Numbered from the stretch's first letter, positions 15,560 to 28,690 are shown. The stretch is DNA of 64,000 bases from Norana najaformis (GCA_964023275.1 OZ029928.1:14072302-14136301), one strand, 5' to 3'. The notes: generated by a model from the letters alone, not told the origin. A program made the numbers and translations.

Positions 15560-17920
15560 GAAAGCTAGACTGTATTCAAAAACGACCAACAAGAAATAAA
15601 ACTCACAATTCAGTTACTTTCAAAATATTCATAGTAACCGTACTTTCACATTTACAGTAATAAAAGTAACAGAAATATGTCGTTAAAAGACAATACAAGA
15701 CCTGTAAACAAATCAGACAATATTCCTGAAACTATTCAGTTTCTGAGACATGAGGTTCCTCTACGCACGGCCAAAGCTAACTCGACAAATGAGCAGCGAT
15801 TCCTACCTGGAGTTTACAATCACAGGTATCTTGCTGGAGGTTTAGCAATGAGGAAAGGTAAACGCTCGATAATTACACACCTCTTTAAACAACAGTCCTT
15901 ACATGCAAAATCCTGGGATTGATCGTTATTTCAGCTGAGGTATAAGTAGGTCAAGGTCTTCCTAACACATGGACAAATGAGGACTACTGCTGCTGTTGTT
16001 GTAAGAGGAATGAGTAAATGAGGATTACCTTACCTTACCTTACATGCTTGACCATTATATAATCCAGTTTACGATACAATTTTTACACAAGTGTGGCCAG
16101 AGCTTTCAAGGACATGCCAAGCACAAACTGTCTATTATAAGTGCACAGTAATGTGGTCAAAAGCCAGACTCATTACTCAGTTCTTTGAAAAAATGTGTCA
16201 TTATCACAAAAGGCCATGCTCATGTGTATCCTAGCCACACAAGTGTCTGCTGTTAGCATACGTTATGGTTTAAGTGCATCAGTAGAATTCTGAATTCTTT
16301 AGTGTCCTAGATACAGCAATAGCTTCAGCCCATAAACCGAACAATGTGATATAACCACAGGCTTGGTTCAAAACATGAAGAACATGCTTAACAACAATGC
16401 TAACAAGTATATGCATGTACACACATATAACACGGATAAGACTGAAAAGCTCCTTTCATCAGATAATTTTATGGTTTATGTTACCGTTTAAGGGCATCAG
16501 TAGAATTCTGAATTCTTTAGTGATGCGTGTATTAACATCACTGTTAGTCTTCAAATTTGATAAGCAGCCTACAGCAGCAGTAAACTGAAAAATAAACTTC
16601 AAATAAAACTTTATTTTGTCAAATCCTAAAAACGTACTGTAGTTTGCAACTACATAAAATATTTTAAAAGTTAGAGAATTTGAGGCATTCAAATTCATAA
16701 TATTAAACGAAATACGGAGACCATCAAATAAACACTGAAACTGCAGAAAAGAGAAAGTTGCGTTTAATCATTTCAACAAACCGTTGCAGCGTGTGTCCAA
16801 GGTTGAAATGGTTTTGGAGACTTTTGTCTCAGAATGAAGCCATTCAGTAAGAAAATGGGGAATGTCACAACAGCAGCTATGGTCTGCACTAAGTGCCAAC
16901 GGTTTTCGTTGGAAGGATACTCTTTGAAAGGATTACCTTACTTTATCAGGCTGGGATAATATAACAACAGGGAAGATTAGTGATAAAGCCAGCGTTTTAA
17001 AAGCATCCATCATTGCTTTACCAGTTCCTTCATGCAAAGCACTTCCATAAATTCAGTTTACGGAAATGAGGCATAGATTAGAATTACCATACATCCATAC
17101 ACAGCTAAATAAACAATCCATTCATCATTTGTATACCGTATAAATATAAAAATTTGATTACACCAGTTCTCACGATTGCTCCAATATCAATGCTGTTAGT
17201 TTTCTTTCCAACCAAATATAAAGCTTTAAGCTGTTAGTTTCCTCTCAAACTGTAAATGCTTCTGTAAGACTGTTAGACTGTTCATAATATTACATCATTT
17301 TTACTCATATTGTGCAACTTTTTTAAGATTTTATGCATAATTGTTGTAAAGTGTGGGCTTCTGTCTCAGTGTAAAAAAGATCACTTACTTAATTACATTT
17401 ACACATTAAGACGTTTGTCGGTAAGTAACCTTTTAACAATAAATTAAGAAACTACTGTCTTTGATCAGCAATGATCAAGAAGCGTATGGTGTATGCCTCA
17501 GTAAGATTGTGCTAAAAATGATATCCTGCAATTACAATTCACTTGTTGCACCACACTCCTACAAAGTACGAAAGTTTTATAATTTTACATTTTCCTAACC
17601 GACTGTAAAAATTCAAGCTACTGCAGACAAACATTTTCAACGAAATTCCTAAATAAATATAACCAACACTTCTTCAGCTTATCAGGTAACAGACGATAAT
17701 TTCACGTCGTATGATTAATGCACTTAGTACGCAAGACACTCAAAGTTCTGCACAGCAGATTTTAAATTCAAATATTCCTGCTCATATGCAGCAAAAAACA
17801 GACCATGGAACACACAATAGTTAGACGTTTCACCTGGAAAAACACCGTAAGACACTGACAACACTCTGAAATATGTTTAAAACGGAAAGCCTCTTTGTGG
17901 TCCATCTAGTTGTGCTTTAA
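15560..17920. other. AT-rich intergenic stretch downstream of CYB5R4
   Basis: No exon is recognised. A short open frame (15677-15922 plus) has no domain. Two copies of CATCAGTAGAATTCTGAATTC (about 16277 and 16497) show a local duplication about 220 bp apart. A tRNA-like or SINE head is not visible. Confidence 0.4.
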
Positions 17921-17928
17921 AACTGTCA

Positions 17929-20900
17929 TCAGCTCGTAAACGCGAAGATCATGTCATCGGTGTAACCAAGATCACCAGCAAAACTGAAACACACAGCAAA
18001 CGTTGTTCAGATTTAAGTAACAGAATCAGCAGGTAAACGGCAGGAGTAACTACGAGTCTTGTGTGTGAGTTCGTTGGTCTATTCCTGGTGAGTCTACCCC
18101 GCAGAGCAATGCTAAGCTGGACGAATGGCGACCTATGGGGCTATGGTCGCTGCTTTATTATCTGGCGGCAGCTTCACGGGCTTTAACGGTACCACTCATA
18201 TACATAGTGGCTACCCTAGAGTACCGGCCGATTCGCTCTTCATACGCTTTGCGGCTTGGGGCGGTCGGACAATCGTTAGATGGCATTTGAGGCACCTCGC
18301 CTTCTCATCTGTTTTGCAGATATTTCCACTGTACTCAATAGGCATCAAAAAGACTTTTACCTGATAACTTTCTGGATAAACTGCACTGGACCGCAGATAC
18401 AGAGAAGAATGCCTGAAACGTTCTCTGGCTTCGGACTGAGGCTCTTCATCAATTCCTTAGAAACGTGTCCTGTCAGACCAGTCCACTGAGGACCTGGTTC
18501 AGACAGAACATTATAAACTTTAAACCTGTTTTAAAAAAACATAAAATTTAAATCCTGTCCAAAACAGAAATACACAGGAGACCCCTTACATAATGCTAAC
18601 TTTTGGAAGCCATAAGAAGTACAGTCTGTGTAATAACACCCTTAGAAGCTTGGTCTGGCATCCATTTATTACATTAGAAAAGGCGACGTATAAAACCAAG
18701 ACCATCTTGCAAATAATACAAGAACAGAAATGGATGTACTAAACAGGCAGCAACAGGGAATTTTCTACTGAAAGAACGTGCATACAGAAGCTCTGCACAA
18801 GATACGCTACTGTCATAAAACAGACCAAGTTCTGAATCTGAATTATATTTAAGATTCGTCTAAAGATTCATCTCCGACATGTTGTATCAGAATTCATGCT
18901 ATAATGAAGCACAACGATTGGTTAGAGCGCTCGGCTGGTATGTAGGTCACAGTAGCTGTATGTAGGTCACAGTAGCTGTATGTAGGTCACAGTAGCCGAC
19001 TGGTTAGAGCGCTGGGCTTGAAACACGGGTAGGATGGGTTTGAGCCCCCTACCCTGAGACAGTTACTGTGTAGGGAACTCATGCAAGTCCTTCACTCACA
19101 ACTGCTCAGCACCATCGATTGATGCCTAGTTGTTAGACAGTGGAGCTTAATAAATGCAGAAATAAATAAAAATGCTGGAAAATGTGTTGGTTTAAACGAG
19201 CAATTATCTTACTTTACAATAATCAGTTTGTTTACAACGCTTATTCCTTAAAACCGTGACCTGTTGTGGTTGGAAGAAAGCTGATCCAACTCATCTCTCC
19301 ATAAGATGTCTCTCTCTTGTTTGTTGAAGAAGACGAGTTGTATCTGACTAGAAGAAAAAAAGTAGAGCCGAAATATGCATGCCAATTAACTCACTGCTAA
19401 TCATTAAAAAATCAGAAGCGAAGGAGAAAAACCAAAAATATGTCATAAAAAGGCAAACAAAGGACAACATCACTTCCCTAACTTATGCAGATTTATGCAG
19501 ATTTCATATCACGATTCATTTTGAACCTTATAACCTAGAACAAAAAATACAAAGCTCAACTCCACACCATAGCCGAGTACCATTTGCAAAAAATTCTAAA
19601 AAGCAAGGCAATAAGAACAACATAAGGTATATACCTAAGAGATAAGGCATGAAGATGACTGAAACAGTGCTGCAGAAGACCAGCCATAGGAGTGAATCCT
19701 GTTCCAGCGGCATACATAATCAACCGAGTAACACCGTTCAGGCGTGACAATTTGAAGTTTCCGGCATAAGTCACGCTGACATCCACCGTATCACCTGAAG
19801 AATTGGAAAACCAGTTCATCTGTGAAGTAATCAACTTTCTAACTGAATTCTGCCTATCCCTTTATTAATATCTGAGCAGAACCCAATCAGACAGTTGCTG
19901 AATTTTAAATTAGTCCATAAAATGGTAACTACATATCACTTAGTGGTATTTGAACTTGCGGAAAGAACATCAGAAACTCCTTAACTATAGATGGTAAAAG
20001 ATTCTGCAGCAGCTCCTTAAATACATATATCTATATGTAAGTTACTTGAAGCATGAATTATATAGCAACTTGCAAAGTAGCTCTCAAAACACTTTCTAGC
20101 CAAATTAAAAGACGCACAACTTCGAATAAGCATGCATCTCAGCCAGGCTTTTTAACTCAGGTAAAATGCATGTAGTAATATAACCAAAATAACAAATCAA
20201 CAAGGATGAAGATGCTGCGTTTGTCCAAACGTTACAGCAGATCTGCACTGGAAGGACCAAGTGCTGAGAATGGTTTCTTACAACAGCATACATACATACA
20301 TATATACATTCATACATACATACATACATACATACATACACATACATACATATATACATTCACACATACATACATATATACATTCATACATACATACATA
20401 TATACATTCATACATACATACATATATACATTCATACATACATACATACCCCACTTCAATTCAACTTAACTTTGCTTCAAATATCAGTGAATCAAAAAAT
20501 GCATTAGTAACATCAATAAATTGAATAAAATGAGTCAAGACAAAACGCGTACACAAGAGAGACTAACCTGGCTCTAAACTGCTGATGGCGGGAGTAAGAA
20601 GGCCGCATGAATAGATTTTAATCATAAGATACAAAACCCGACCCTCTGAAACGCGTTTATCAGCTTTTTCTGGTAATAATGAAGGCGGCACGACAGTATA
20701 TTCCCGACTAACTGGGTCACCTGAAAAAACGACACACAAGATGTACTGACATCTATGCCACTGAATTACCAATGATGATGATGATGATGATGATGATGAC
20801 GACGACTATGATGATGATGATGAGTTCTCTGCCCTTGATGAGTTCTCTGCCAAAAAGCAGGTCCACTGACTTTATGCCACCTGGGGATGAGATGAGTGAG

Positions 20901-23900
20901 GTGGGCTCCCGTTGCCTTCCTCAAAGACAATTGTGGGTGAGCAACTTGTCCAAGGTCGCTACACAGTGTCTGGAGGCAGATTCGAACCCTCGACCCTCTG
21001 GTTACGAGGCACCGACCATATCACTACAACACTGCGTCCCACTAACACACCCTAAATCAAAATCAATCAATCAATCAGTTCAATCAATCAATAAATTCAG
21101 TTCATTAGTACCTCATATTCAAATCAATTAAATAATGTGCCTAGATCAAATCATTGGGCACTTTGCAATACTAAAGTCACCAAAACCAGCTTACTAAACA
21201 TATTAGGTCCTGGACACGGGCCAGTGCATCGCAGGACTTACCGTTTACTTCTCAGCTTATGCCAATACCAAATTACACACTGCTTGGTGACAGAGGCACA
21301 GTGTGCGCAAACAACTTGCCCAGGGTCGGTACATGGAGTCAAACCCGCAACCGCATGATCATTACAACAGTCCCATCCTCTTTTGCGGACATCTGCACTC
21401 CAGTGGCACACTTAATCTTAGATTAGGCAACCCTGTTGATCTTGCTACAGGGTGGGGTATTTTGATACTACCACATCCAGCAAAGGGACTAACAAGATCC
21501 AACCCAGTACAGACTGTCAGCTGCATGACTGTCAGCTGTATGACTGTCAGCTGTATGACTGTCAGCTGTATGACTGTCAGCTGTATGACTGTCAGCTGTA
21601 TGACTGTCAGCTGTATGACTGTCAGCTGTATGACTGTCAGCTGTATGACTGTCAGCTGTATGACTGAAGTTGATGCTTGAGGAACAGACTGTATTGAAAT
21701 AACTGCACATACCAAATACAGATGTGGACATCAGAACTGGGCATAACTCCCTACCCCGTCCACATCTGGTGATCCCTCCCACCCTCATTGCAGACATCCT
21801 TAATGGATGACCTGTGAAAGAAATGGCTGTATGCATACCTGCCGCCTGCACGCTGACAAAAACATGTTTTCCGACAGGGACAACCATATGCGTTCCACGC
21901 GGATATTCGATGCAGTAGAGTTTTGTGTTGTGGGTTACAGAAGAAATTGAATTCACAACACACTGTCTGTAAGTTACGTCTGAAAAGAAAGAAATTCCTT
22001 CATCTGCAATCATGATAACTTGATAATCATTTTAAAAATCTCTGAAAAAAATATATTTAAGTACAATCAATAAATAAATCTCTTAATAACCAGTTTAATG
22101 GTCGAAAATCTAGTAGCTGACTACTTCAAGATAATCCTTTTCCATTTTCTGAAATATTTCTTCTTTTGAATCAATAATGCCATGCATTAATAATAATGTA
22201 ATTAATAATAATTAATAATGCCATGTAATCAATAATAACTATCAATTAAATTAATAATGCTATGTAATAAAATCTGTCCAAGTAAGAATGGTTTTCTTTT
22301 ATTAATTTATTATTAATTTTATCAATTTCATTATTTATTTACATATTATTATAATATTATTTATATCATTTTATTATTATTTCATGTGGCTAAATAAAAT
22401 TTACAATTATCTGACCTTATACTCTGTTTACTCATTATTAATTCAACGGCCCAGACATTTATGCTGCCCATTTAAAAATATCTGTAGACCGAAAGTTCAC
22501 AAAATCTTTTCCAAACTTCAGAACATGTCCAACTTCCACACATTTCCAGCTAAGAGTAGACGGTGGATACAAAAAACATTCAAAAACCTTCGTCAGAATA
22601 TTTATTCCACAGATTATTTCGAGTCCCATCTTTGCCAAGCGTCGGCCAAGTTTTTCCAGGATTCTCTTTCTGTAGAACCACATCAACTTTGCCAAGACTG
22701 CTCCCAGTGACCACTAGAATTCAATCAAAACTAGAATTTAGTCAAAACAACAAAACTTAAATGCACAACATAAAGAAAATATCTTGAAAAGCAAATCCAA
22801 CAGAACTGAAATCTCATAAATTTTTTGTGGTTGCACTTAATGAACAAAGTTGAGTGATACGATACCTAATGATTTTTACTTAACTCTGTGCTACATTTAA
22901 CTTGCTTCCAAGGACTTTCCTTATGGATGTTACTTATACCAGTACTTTTGGATGTTACTTTTACCTTTACTTTTGGATGTTACTTTTACATATACTGTTG
23001 TATGTTACTTTTACCTATATTTTGGGCATAACAGCTGCTTCAACAGCATCACACACACAATTAGGGGTGGTAAACAACATTGTGATGTTGTTTACCACCC
23101 CTAACAAAGTCGTGGTTACCATCCTATTTTAGTGTTTTAGCGTATCATTGCACTGGATCAAAAACACACAGCATAAAAAACAAGTTTGTCAGACCTTCAA
23201 ATTCACCAACAGCTTCTGAGAAATCTGCAAAGCAAACAAAGACAAAATTTCAAACGTCTTCCAAGTTGCAACTAAAAGTTTAGGTAAGCTACAGAAGCCC
23301 CTCTCGATGCTTGATATGCAATCTGACACTAAGAAATACGATGCCAAACAAGCAATGACAGAAAGGTGGGCAACATAACTGATACAGAACATCATACTTC
23401 ATGGTGGCCAGCACTAGACGATATACCATTACATGGCTCAGGTACATCCTTTACGTCATTAAGCAGTAAATCTGCAGGTAATCTACAGGTAGTATTAATA
23501 CCTGATTAACAGTATTATAACAATGCATAAAGAAGACAATCATCAAACACAGCTCTAAGACACAGTCAAAACAGACTAGCTGTAGACAATAAGTATTAAT
23601 CCCTACACTAAGAAGAAGTACAGTGACTTAAGCTAACGCTGAGAAGTAGCCATGTGTTACGACATAATTGTTTAGCCTCAGCATACGAAGACCAGTGGCA
23701 AACCTTCTCCCTTGCTGCCTGATCATCCCATGGACAATGTACATTCAGTGAACTCATTTCATAGCCGAATTCGCTACGGGACACAAATAGAGGTGAAATT
23801 TTGAAACATGTTTCTGACCAGGTGAGATCTGAACCCCAACATCAGGTTTAACAATCAAGCACGCTAACCACTACACTATTCCTGCACCTAATCAACGAAT

Positions 23901-26900
23901 TTAAAATAAAACAGTTACATCATGAACTAACCTTGTTCAACGTGATATAAGTAATCGTCTGCCAGAAGACGTAAATGAAAAGATTTATTCGTTTTATCTA
24001 CGATTACATTTTCCTTTTGAACTGCTTCATTTTCCGTGTGAATTGAAACTGTAACGGTGGTTTCCGTCTGAGACCACGAGTACCTTTAAGCAATCAAAAT
24101 AACTTTAGAAAAGGAATGAATCAGTAACCTTAGAAGATAAAGTACTGTTACAAAAAAGCTAAAGTACATCTCCTGCTACTAATGAGTACTAATGGAATAA
24201 ATGAGTACTAACAGTACTAATGGAGTAGTAAGCGCCCATTGATTGATGGCTCGTGCATTATGCTAAAATGATGCAACAGAAATCATCAGATTAGATTAGG
24301 TTAAACCAGATAAGATTACGTAGGTAACACAACAAAGTGATGGTTAAGCAGGAAAACTGAGAAAAGAAAGGAAGGTCAACCTACATGCGATATTTTAAAC
24401 CTGAAAACTCTAGTTGTTTATAATGGTCATCCAAATGCACATCTGTATAAAACTGAACTGCCCAACAACACACAAACACCATCAAATGTGATTTAATGCG
24501 ACATGGTAGACAGACTGAGCCTCGTAACATGGAGTTACAGGTTTGATCCTCATCTAGGATATAGTTGTCAGATCTTAGCACACGGTGCATAGTGCCATCG
24601 ATTGCTTGTTCGTACACATAAAAATATAAATATAAGCATTATTAACATAAATGAATATAATTATAATGACCTGGGCGATCGATGGTTGTCGATTATTGAA
24701 AGTAATTTCAAATTGTCTGCACTGTTTTTCTTATCTAAAACAGAAGACACTTTCATACAAAGTCAAACAGAAAAATTACAGTTCTCAAGTGAAGATATTT
24801 TGTTTCTAATACAGTCAAGCTTCAGTAGTTCAACTGATTTTCAAAAATAAATTGATGAATCAGGATTGCTAGCATAAAAACTATGTGTCGATAATGCGGT
24901 AGTAATTGCAGCAGAGTGAAGTGTGGCAGGCAGGCAGGTTAAGTCAAATACTTTAGAAAACATATTACTTATATTATTATTTATTATTTATGACACTACT
25001 GCTGGTTCTCGGATTTCGACCCCACACACGAGTAAAGGGCTGCTACCTTACCACTAGATCCAAAGCACTCCACTATCTGCACAATCTCAGGGAAAATAAT
25101 CCACACCAGTCACTTTATCGATATACTGAATATTCATTACAGCACTACCCTCATGAGCCATATCTAACATATGCAATAATGAAATTGCATTAAATGTTCT
25201 AACGCTTAAAATCTGGGAAACACATCCCCAACCGCAGCACATCATAACTGGTGATTCATCATATTATTAGGAGGTTTGGATGTGTTTTCTGGTTTAACCA
25301 AAAAATCTTACCTGCTCAGTAAACGGAATTTGACTGCACCTCTCCTACTCCATCAGCAAGTTCACCACGCTTTGTCCGCACGTCCACTAGGTCTTGAGGC
25401 ACTGCCGAGGGGTTCCATCCATCAAGAGGTGCTATATAAATGTCTTTTGAGTCTGTAATTATCAGGTACACTAATGGTATTACCTGTGAACTACTGGTAT
25501 TACCTGGTCGTACAGACGCTGATGAAGAAGGTGGTATGTACTTCCCGACTAGACATTTGGCCAACATGGAGTCATAGTTAACCCACTGGTGTACCTAGAA
25601 AACAGTAACAAACATCAGTTTAAACTGTTGCTCAAAAAGAATACCCCACAGAGCACGGGTTAGAAGCCAGCGTTGTGAGTCAATAGGGTTAACAGTCACA
25701 ACTATATCGGAATTCAGCCCATCTTCTCCAGTGGATTGTGATTTCACTTCAAGTGACCATCGACTGATGCCTTGGGCATTATGATAACGGCGCTATAGAA
25801 GTGTTTAGATTAAAACTATATGACTGGATCATTCTTAATTATATTATTCACTAAAATTAATGTGTGCATATATCGATTTATTTATATAACTATGCACATA
25901 AACCTGCACTTAGCAAGTAAGCAATCTTTACTAAAACGAGATAAACATCCAAAATATTAAATAACAAAAAATGCATAAAAACACTGAACTCAACGCACAA
26001 TGTCAGAAAAAATTATGCAATATTATGAACAGTTTAAAAGTCTAACTCTTTAAACAGTCTGAGAGAAAACAAAAGCACAAAATCTAAAACAAAAGCACAA
26101 ATAAGTTTATACACGGTTGGACAGAAGACTAAGAGCATTTATATCGGAGCAATCAGAAGAACTAGAGTATTACAAATTTTATAATTACGTACTGGAGGTA
26201 TACATGTGTGTATCAAGTTGTCTGTATAGCGCCTTTCTAAGAAAATGCTGATAGATCTGTTCAAGCAGAGATCAACATAAATGTGCCTGTGCCAAACCTC
26301 GTTAAATAAGTGAGTACCATCGATTCCAGCCCCTCTCATCAGTTCTGGAATGCCTCCCGGATGAAACTCCATGTACGGCGTGATGTTGTATACCTTGCCT
26401 ATGACAAACAGAAGATAGGCAGATATTACATTTACTGTGCAAAGCGACAGAGACTGACACAAAAATATAAACCCATTCTGGCAAAATGCATTTCTTACTA
26501 GTTCTCTATATAATGAAAATTTCACATGTAAATCCACCAGAAGCTATTCTGTGATGGCTTTATCACACAAAACGAGATAGTACAAATACAGACGCAATAT
26601 TTCACCTTAGAGCAGGTAAAACTGGAAATTGCATGGCATTTTGTTATCAGTTTATATAATTAATTGGCAAAGACATATCTTTTTTCTTCAGTGTCTTTTC
26701 ACCATTGTCCACAGCCACAACATCATTGCTTTCAAAGGTACCTTGTTGGATTGTCTCAGACCAGGACAAGGTCTCGTCTGACAGATATGATTTCAACCCC
26801 AACTTACTCTTTTATTCCTGAAAGATCAGCACTACCTCATATTTAAAATATTTTAGCTGATAAAAACAGCGCAAATATAACAACAGATTAGCTTTTAAAA

Positions 26901-27823
26901 TAATCAAAAGTATACAACTTGCCATTAAGAACCATCCAAGCATCATCTTCCTTATTATGCAGTGCCAGCTCTTCCGATGTTACCTGCAGCACTTTTCCAT
27001 TTGTTCCACTCAGATCTTTTCCACTTCTACCGAGTTTCATCCAGTCAATAAGTGACCGACCTGGTTTCAGTGCCACCTTCCCTCGTAAACTAACAGCACT
27101 ACCCAAAAGGGAAGTACTAAGCGTACCACTTTCCTGTGAAATTCCAGTGCCACTTGGAGGTGGCAGTAAGGTCAAAGCAGGCTTCTGAAAACTGTTCTTT
27201 CCAACCGTATCTGCCTTTCCAGATTTAATAGTAGGCTCCATCTTTCTTCCATTAACCTCTGGAAGAGCAGAGGAATGACGTCTGAGAGAAAATCCGCAAC
27301 CCAGTTTGACAGAATGAAGTTATCGGTAAAATCTATTAAAACAATGAACAAAAATATCTGTGACAAGGTCAGCATGAGAACTTTATGACATTCTGACAAA
27401 GTATTCTGACATTTTCCACCGATGTTTAGCACTTAAAAATGACGACAGCAGTAGCATTTCCAAGGCATGAAATCAAGAGCCATGTCTAAATGGATGATCT
27501 ATCAGATTTTATTTTACTGTTCTCAGTGTTATGGATTTTTAAAGTCAAATCAAAACTCAAACATAAAATTTCTTAAAGCTATCCGCGATGTTTTTGTTTT
27601 GTTTATATACCGAAATGGCCAAACTAGTTAACATGTTTAGATAATTACGAACAACAACGAAGATTCGGGTGAAACGCGTTCATTTGTCACTAGAAGTTTC
27701 ACAGGTAACTAAGCACAATTTAAGTTTTACCAATGCAGCTGCTCTACTTTTATCATCGTAAATCTGCAAATATCGCCTGCGTCCGCGAATTTTTAACTCA
27801 GCGCTGGGATCCGCCATTACCAT
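17929..27823 (-). CDS. CYB5R4: Cytochrome b5 reductase 4 (NCB5OR)
   Basis: Exons (minus): 27823-27731, 27256-26923, 26398-26298, 25594-25504, 24734-24671, 24083-23932, 23224-23195, 22713-22588, 21979-21839, 20720-20568, 19794-19635, 19347-19261, 18525-18361 and 17983-17929. All join in phase, giving 1752 nt or 583 residues (human protein 521). Domain order is that of the family. First comes a b5 haem domain with MEFHPGGIPELMRGAG and the second haem histidine in VHQWVNYDS. A CS/p23-like domain (SWSQTETTVTVSI ... VDVVLQKENPG) follows. Last is a reductase with an FAD half (KLYCIEYPRG, VPVGKHVFV), an NAD half (MYAAGTGFTPM, LVFFNKQERDILW, LCICGPVQF) and C-terminal IFAFTS. It transfers electrons from NAD(P)H via FAD to haem, at or near the ER. 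The exon after the b5 core start uses a GC donor. The first coding exon (MVMADPSAEL...) and its join by the acceptor CTTCCAGAG are the least certain part; the family N-terminus is variable. Confidence 0.95.
18920..19170 (+). mobile_element. tRNA-headed SINE, family B, with 20-bp head triplication
   Basis: GGTTAGAGCGCT at 18920 is followed by three 20-bp copies of TGTAGGTCACAGTAGCTGTA. The A box GGTTAGAGCGCTGGGCTTG then appears again with B box GGTTTGAGCC and the body CATGCAAGTCCTTCACTCAC. The tail is ACTTAATAAATGCAGAAAT in this lineage (TTGTTAGACAGTGGAGCTTAA just before it). It lies in a CYB5R4 intron. Confidence 0.75.
20285..20450. repeat. (CATA)n array with TATATACATTCATACA blocks
   Basis: Intronic microsatellite in CYB5R4. 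It holds four spaced copies of TATATACATTCAYACATACA. Confidence 0.9.
20770..21055 (+). mobile_element. Dispersed repeat, family D
   Basis: (GAT)n leads into AGTTCTCTGCC (duplicated), GCAGGTCCACTGACTTTATG, CCACCTGGGGATGAGATG and CAACTTGTCCAAGGTCGC. It ends with a B-box-like CAGATTCGAACCC at 20979. It matches 11800-11960. The terminal tRNA-like block suggests a SINE read in reverse or a composite. Confidence 0.7.
21135..21385 (-). mobile_element. tRNA-headed SINE, family C
   Basis: Reverse copy. On the minus strand B box GGGTTTGACTCC is followed by the CCCTGGGCAAGTTGTTTGCG block and then GTAATTTGGTATTGGCATAAG and the CCAGGACC block. It lies in a CYB5R4 intron. Confidence 0.75.
21512..21666. 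repeat. 15-bp minisatellite, 10 copies
   Basis: Unit GACTGTCAGCTGTAT, near-perfect except for the first (TGCAT). As 15 is a multiple of three, all frames stay open (SCMTV, TADSH and similar); none is a protein. Confidence 0.95.
22918..23030. repeat. About 26-bp tandem repeat, 4 copies
   Basis: GGATGTTACTTTTACCTTTA-type units, TGTTACTTTTAC being the invariant core, in a CYB5R4 intron. Confidence 0.75.
23061..23104. repeat. Perfect 20-bp inverted repeat (hairpin)
   Basis: The arm TTAGGGGTGGTAAACAACAT, spacer TGTG and the exact reverse complement of the arm make a 44-bp perfect palindrome in the intron just 5' (in plus coordinates) of the 30-nt CYB5R4 microexon. Confidence 0.95.
23720..23885 (-). 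mobile_element. tRNA-headed SINE, family E
   Basis: On the minus strand the head has A box TAGTGGTTAGCGTGCTTG and B box GGGGTTCAGATCTC. Blocks for TTTCACCTCTATTTGTG and GAACTGAGTTCACTG-type sequence follow. The plus copy at 30510-30830 shows the same order. It is intronic in CYB5R4. Confidence 0.7.
24490..24625 (+). mobile_element. tRNA-headed SINE, family B (diverged)
   Basis: The head reads GCGACATGGTAGACAGACTGAGCC. B-box-like AGGTTTGATCC and the end CCATCGATTGCTTGTTCGTAC follow. Intronic in CYB5R4. Confidence 0.55.
25740..25815 (+). mobile_element. SINE 3' tail fragment
   Basis: Holds GACCATCGACTGATGCCTTGG and GGCGCTATAGAAGT. Both occur as the 3' end of many repeats here (for example 7915-7945 and 42300-42345). 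Confidence 0.6.
26898..26925 (-). other. GC 5' splice site of CYB5R4 intron 2
   Basis: The exon ends CTTAATG and the intron starts GCAAGT. The partner acceptor is CATAG at 26399-26403. Only this pair gives the conserved NGKVYNITPYMEFHPGG across the join in frame. GCAAGT is the known consensus for GC-AG introns. Confidence 0.85.
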
Positions 27824-28690
27824 GCTGCTATGACCAAAATCATCAAACTGCTCTTACCTAAATGGGAAAAATCAATGGTGTTTATATTACACAATAATAA
27901 TTACTCCACAAAAATTCCATCCGCGTGCGGTCGGAAGTGGAGGTGTGCTGTTGGTGGAAACATGCAATGATGCATGGAATTGGAAAAAATCTTGAAGGAG
28001 AGATTTCAAGACTAGAGACCGCAATTGCGACTTTAACCAGCGTATTTTGTGCAAGTTATTAATTGTTATACGGTTTTCTATATTTTGTGCAAAAAATCTC
28101 AATTCCAGAATGCGCGTAATTACAAGAGTTTCTGAGCAATAATGTATCACTTCTTATGTACAAAGTGCAAGCAAATCATCTACCATCTTACTTATCATCC
28201 ACGGTTACTGTCCTGTCTTCGACCGGCTTCTTCTAGAAAATATGTTATTCCTTGCACATGTCTTGTGTTTGGCGGCGTTCATTCACTTTTGCTGATCCCT
28301 CAATCTAGAACTCTTACCTTTTCACATTTGCAACTCTATTGCTGTGACTTTCTTCCGCTCCAAGCTGAAAACTTACCTCTTTCCGTCTGTTTATGGGTCT
28401 TAATGTTTCCGGGTTCCCGACTTCAGTGTACACTTCTGAACTTAGTAAGGAGGACATTATTAAATTATAGTGATATTGTATTGTACTTTGACTACTTTTG
28501 CGCTACAAAAGTTCAAAACACTTGCTTTGCATAACCTTGGAAACATGCCTATGACTACTTCCGGATTCTGTGTAAACATGCAATGTATCAAAGCCAGCTA
28601 TAGGGACGGAGCCATCTATATTGACCGATGGCTCTTGCATGTATACCGAGCGCGTTCCTGTTGTGTGAAGTTGAAACCAAAGATTTTAAG
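27824..28690. promoter_or_regulatory. Head-to-head intergenic region CYB5R4 / ADPGK
   Basis: The two genes diverge from this roughly 0.9-kb interval. It contains a dead CR1-like LINE tail (about 28190-28430). The rest shows no conserved box that I can call safely. Shared promoter activity is an inference from orientation only. Confidence 0.4.
28190..28430 (+). mobile_element. CR1/L2-like LINE 3' tail (dead)
   Basis: The plus translation reads RSFTFADPSI, stop, NS, then VTFFRSKLKTYLFPS with stops. This corresponds to the RAFS..AP.LWNSLP ... FKxxLKTYLF end of CR1/L2-class ORF2. It is 5'-truncated and broken. Confidence 0.7.

Noticed and set aside
21303-22013. 125- and 174-residue frames with SCMTV or SHTAD repeats
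   Set aside because: 15-bp minisatellite translation fused to flanking SINE; only the 21839-21979 part is a real CYB5R4 exon.
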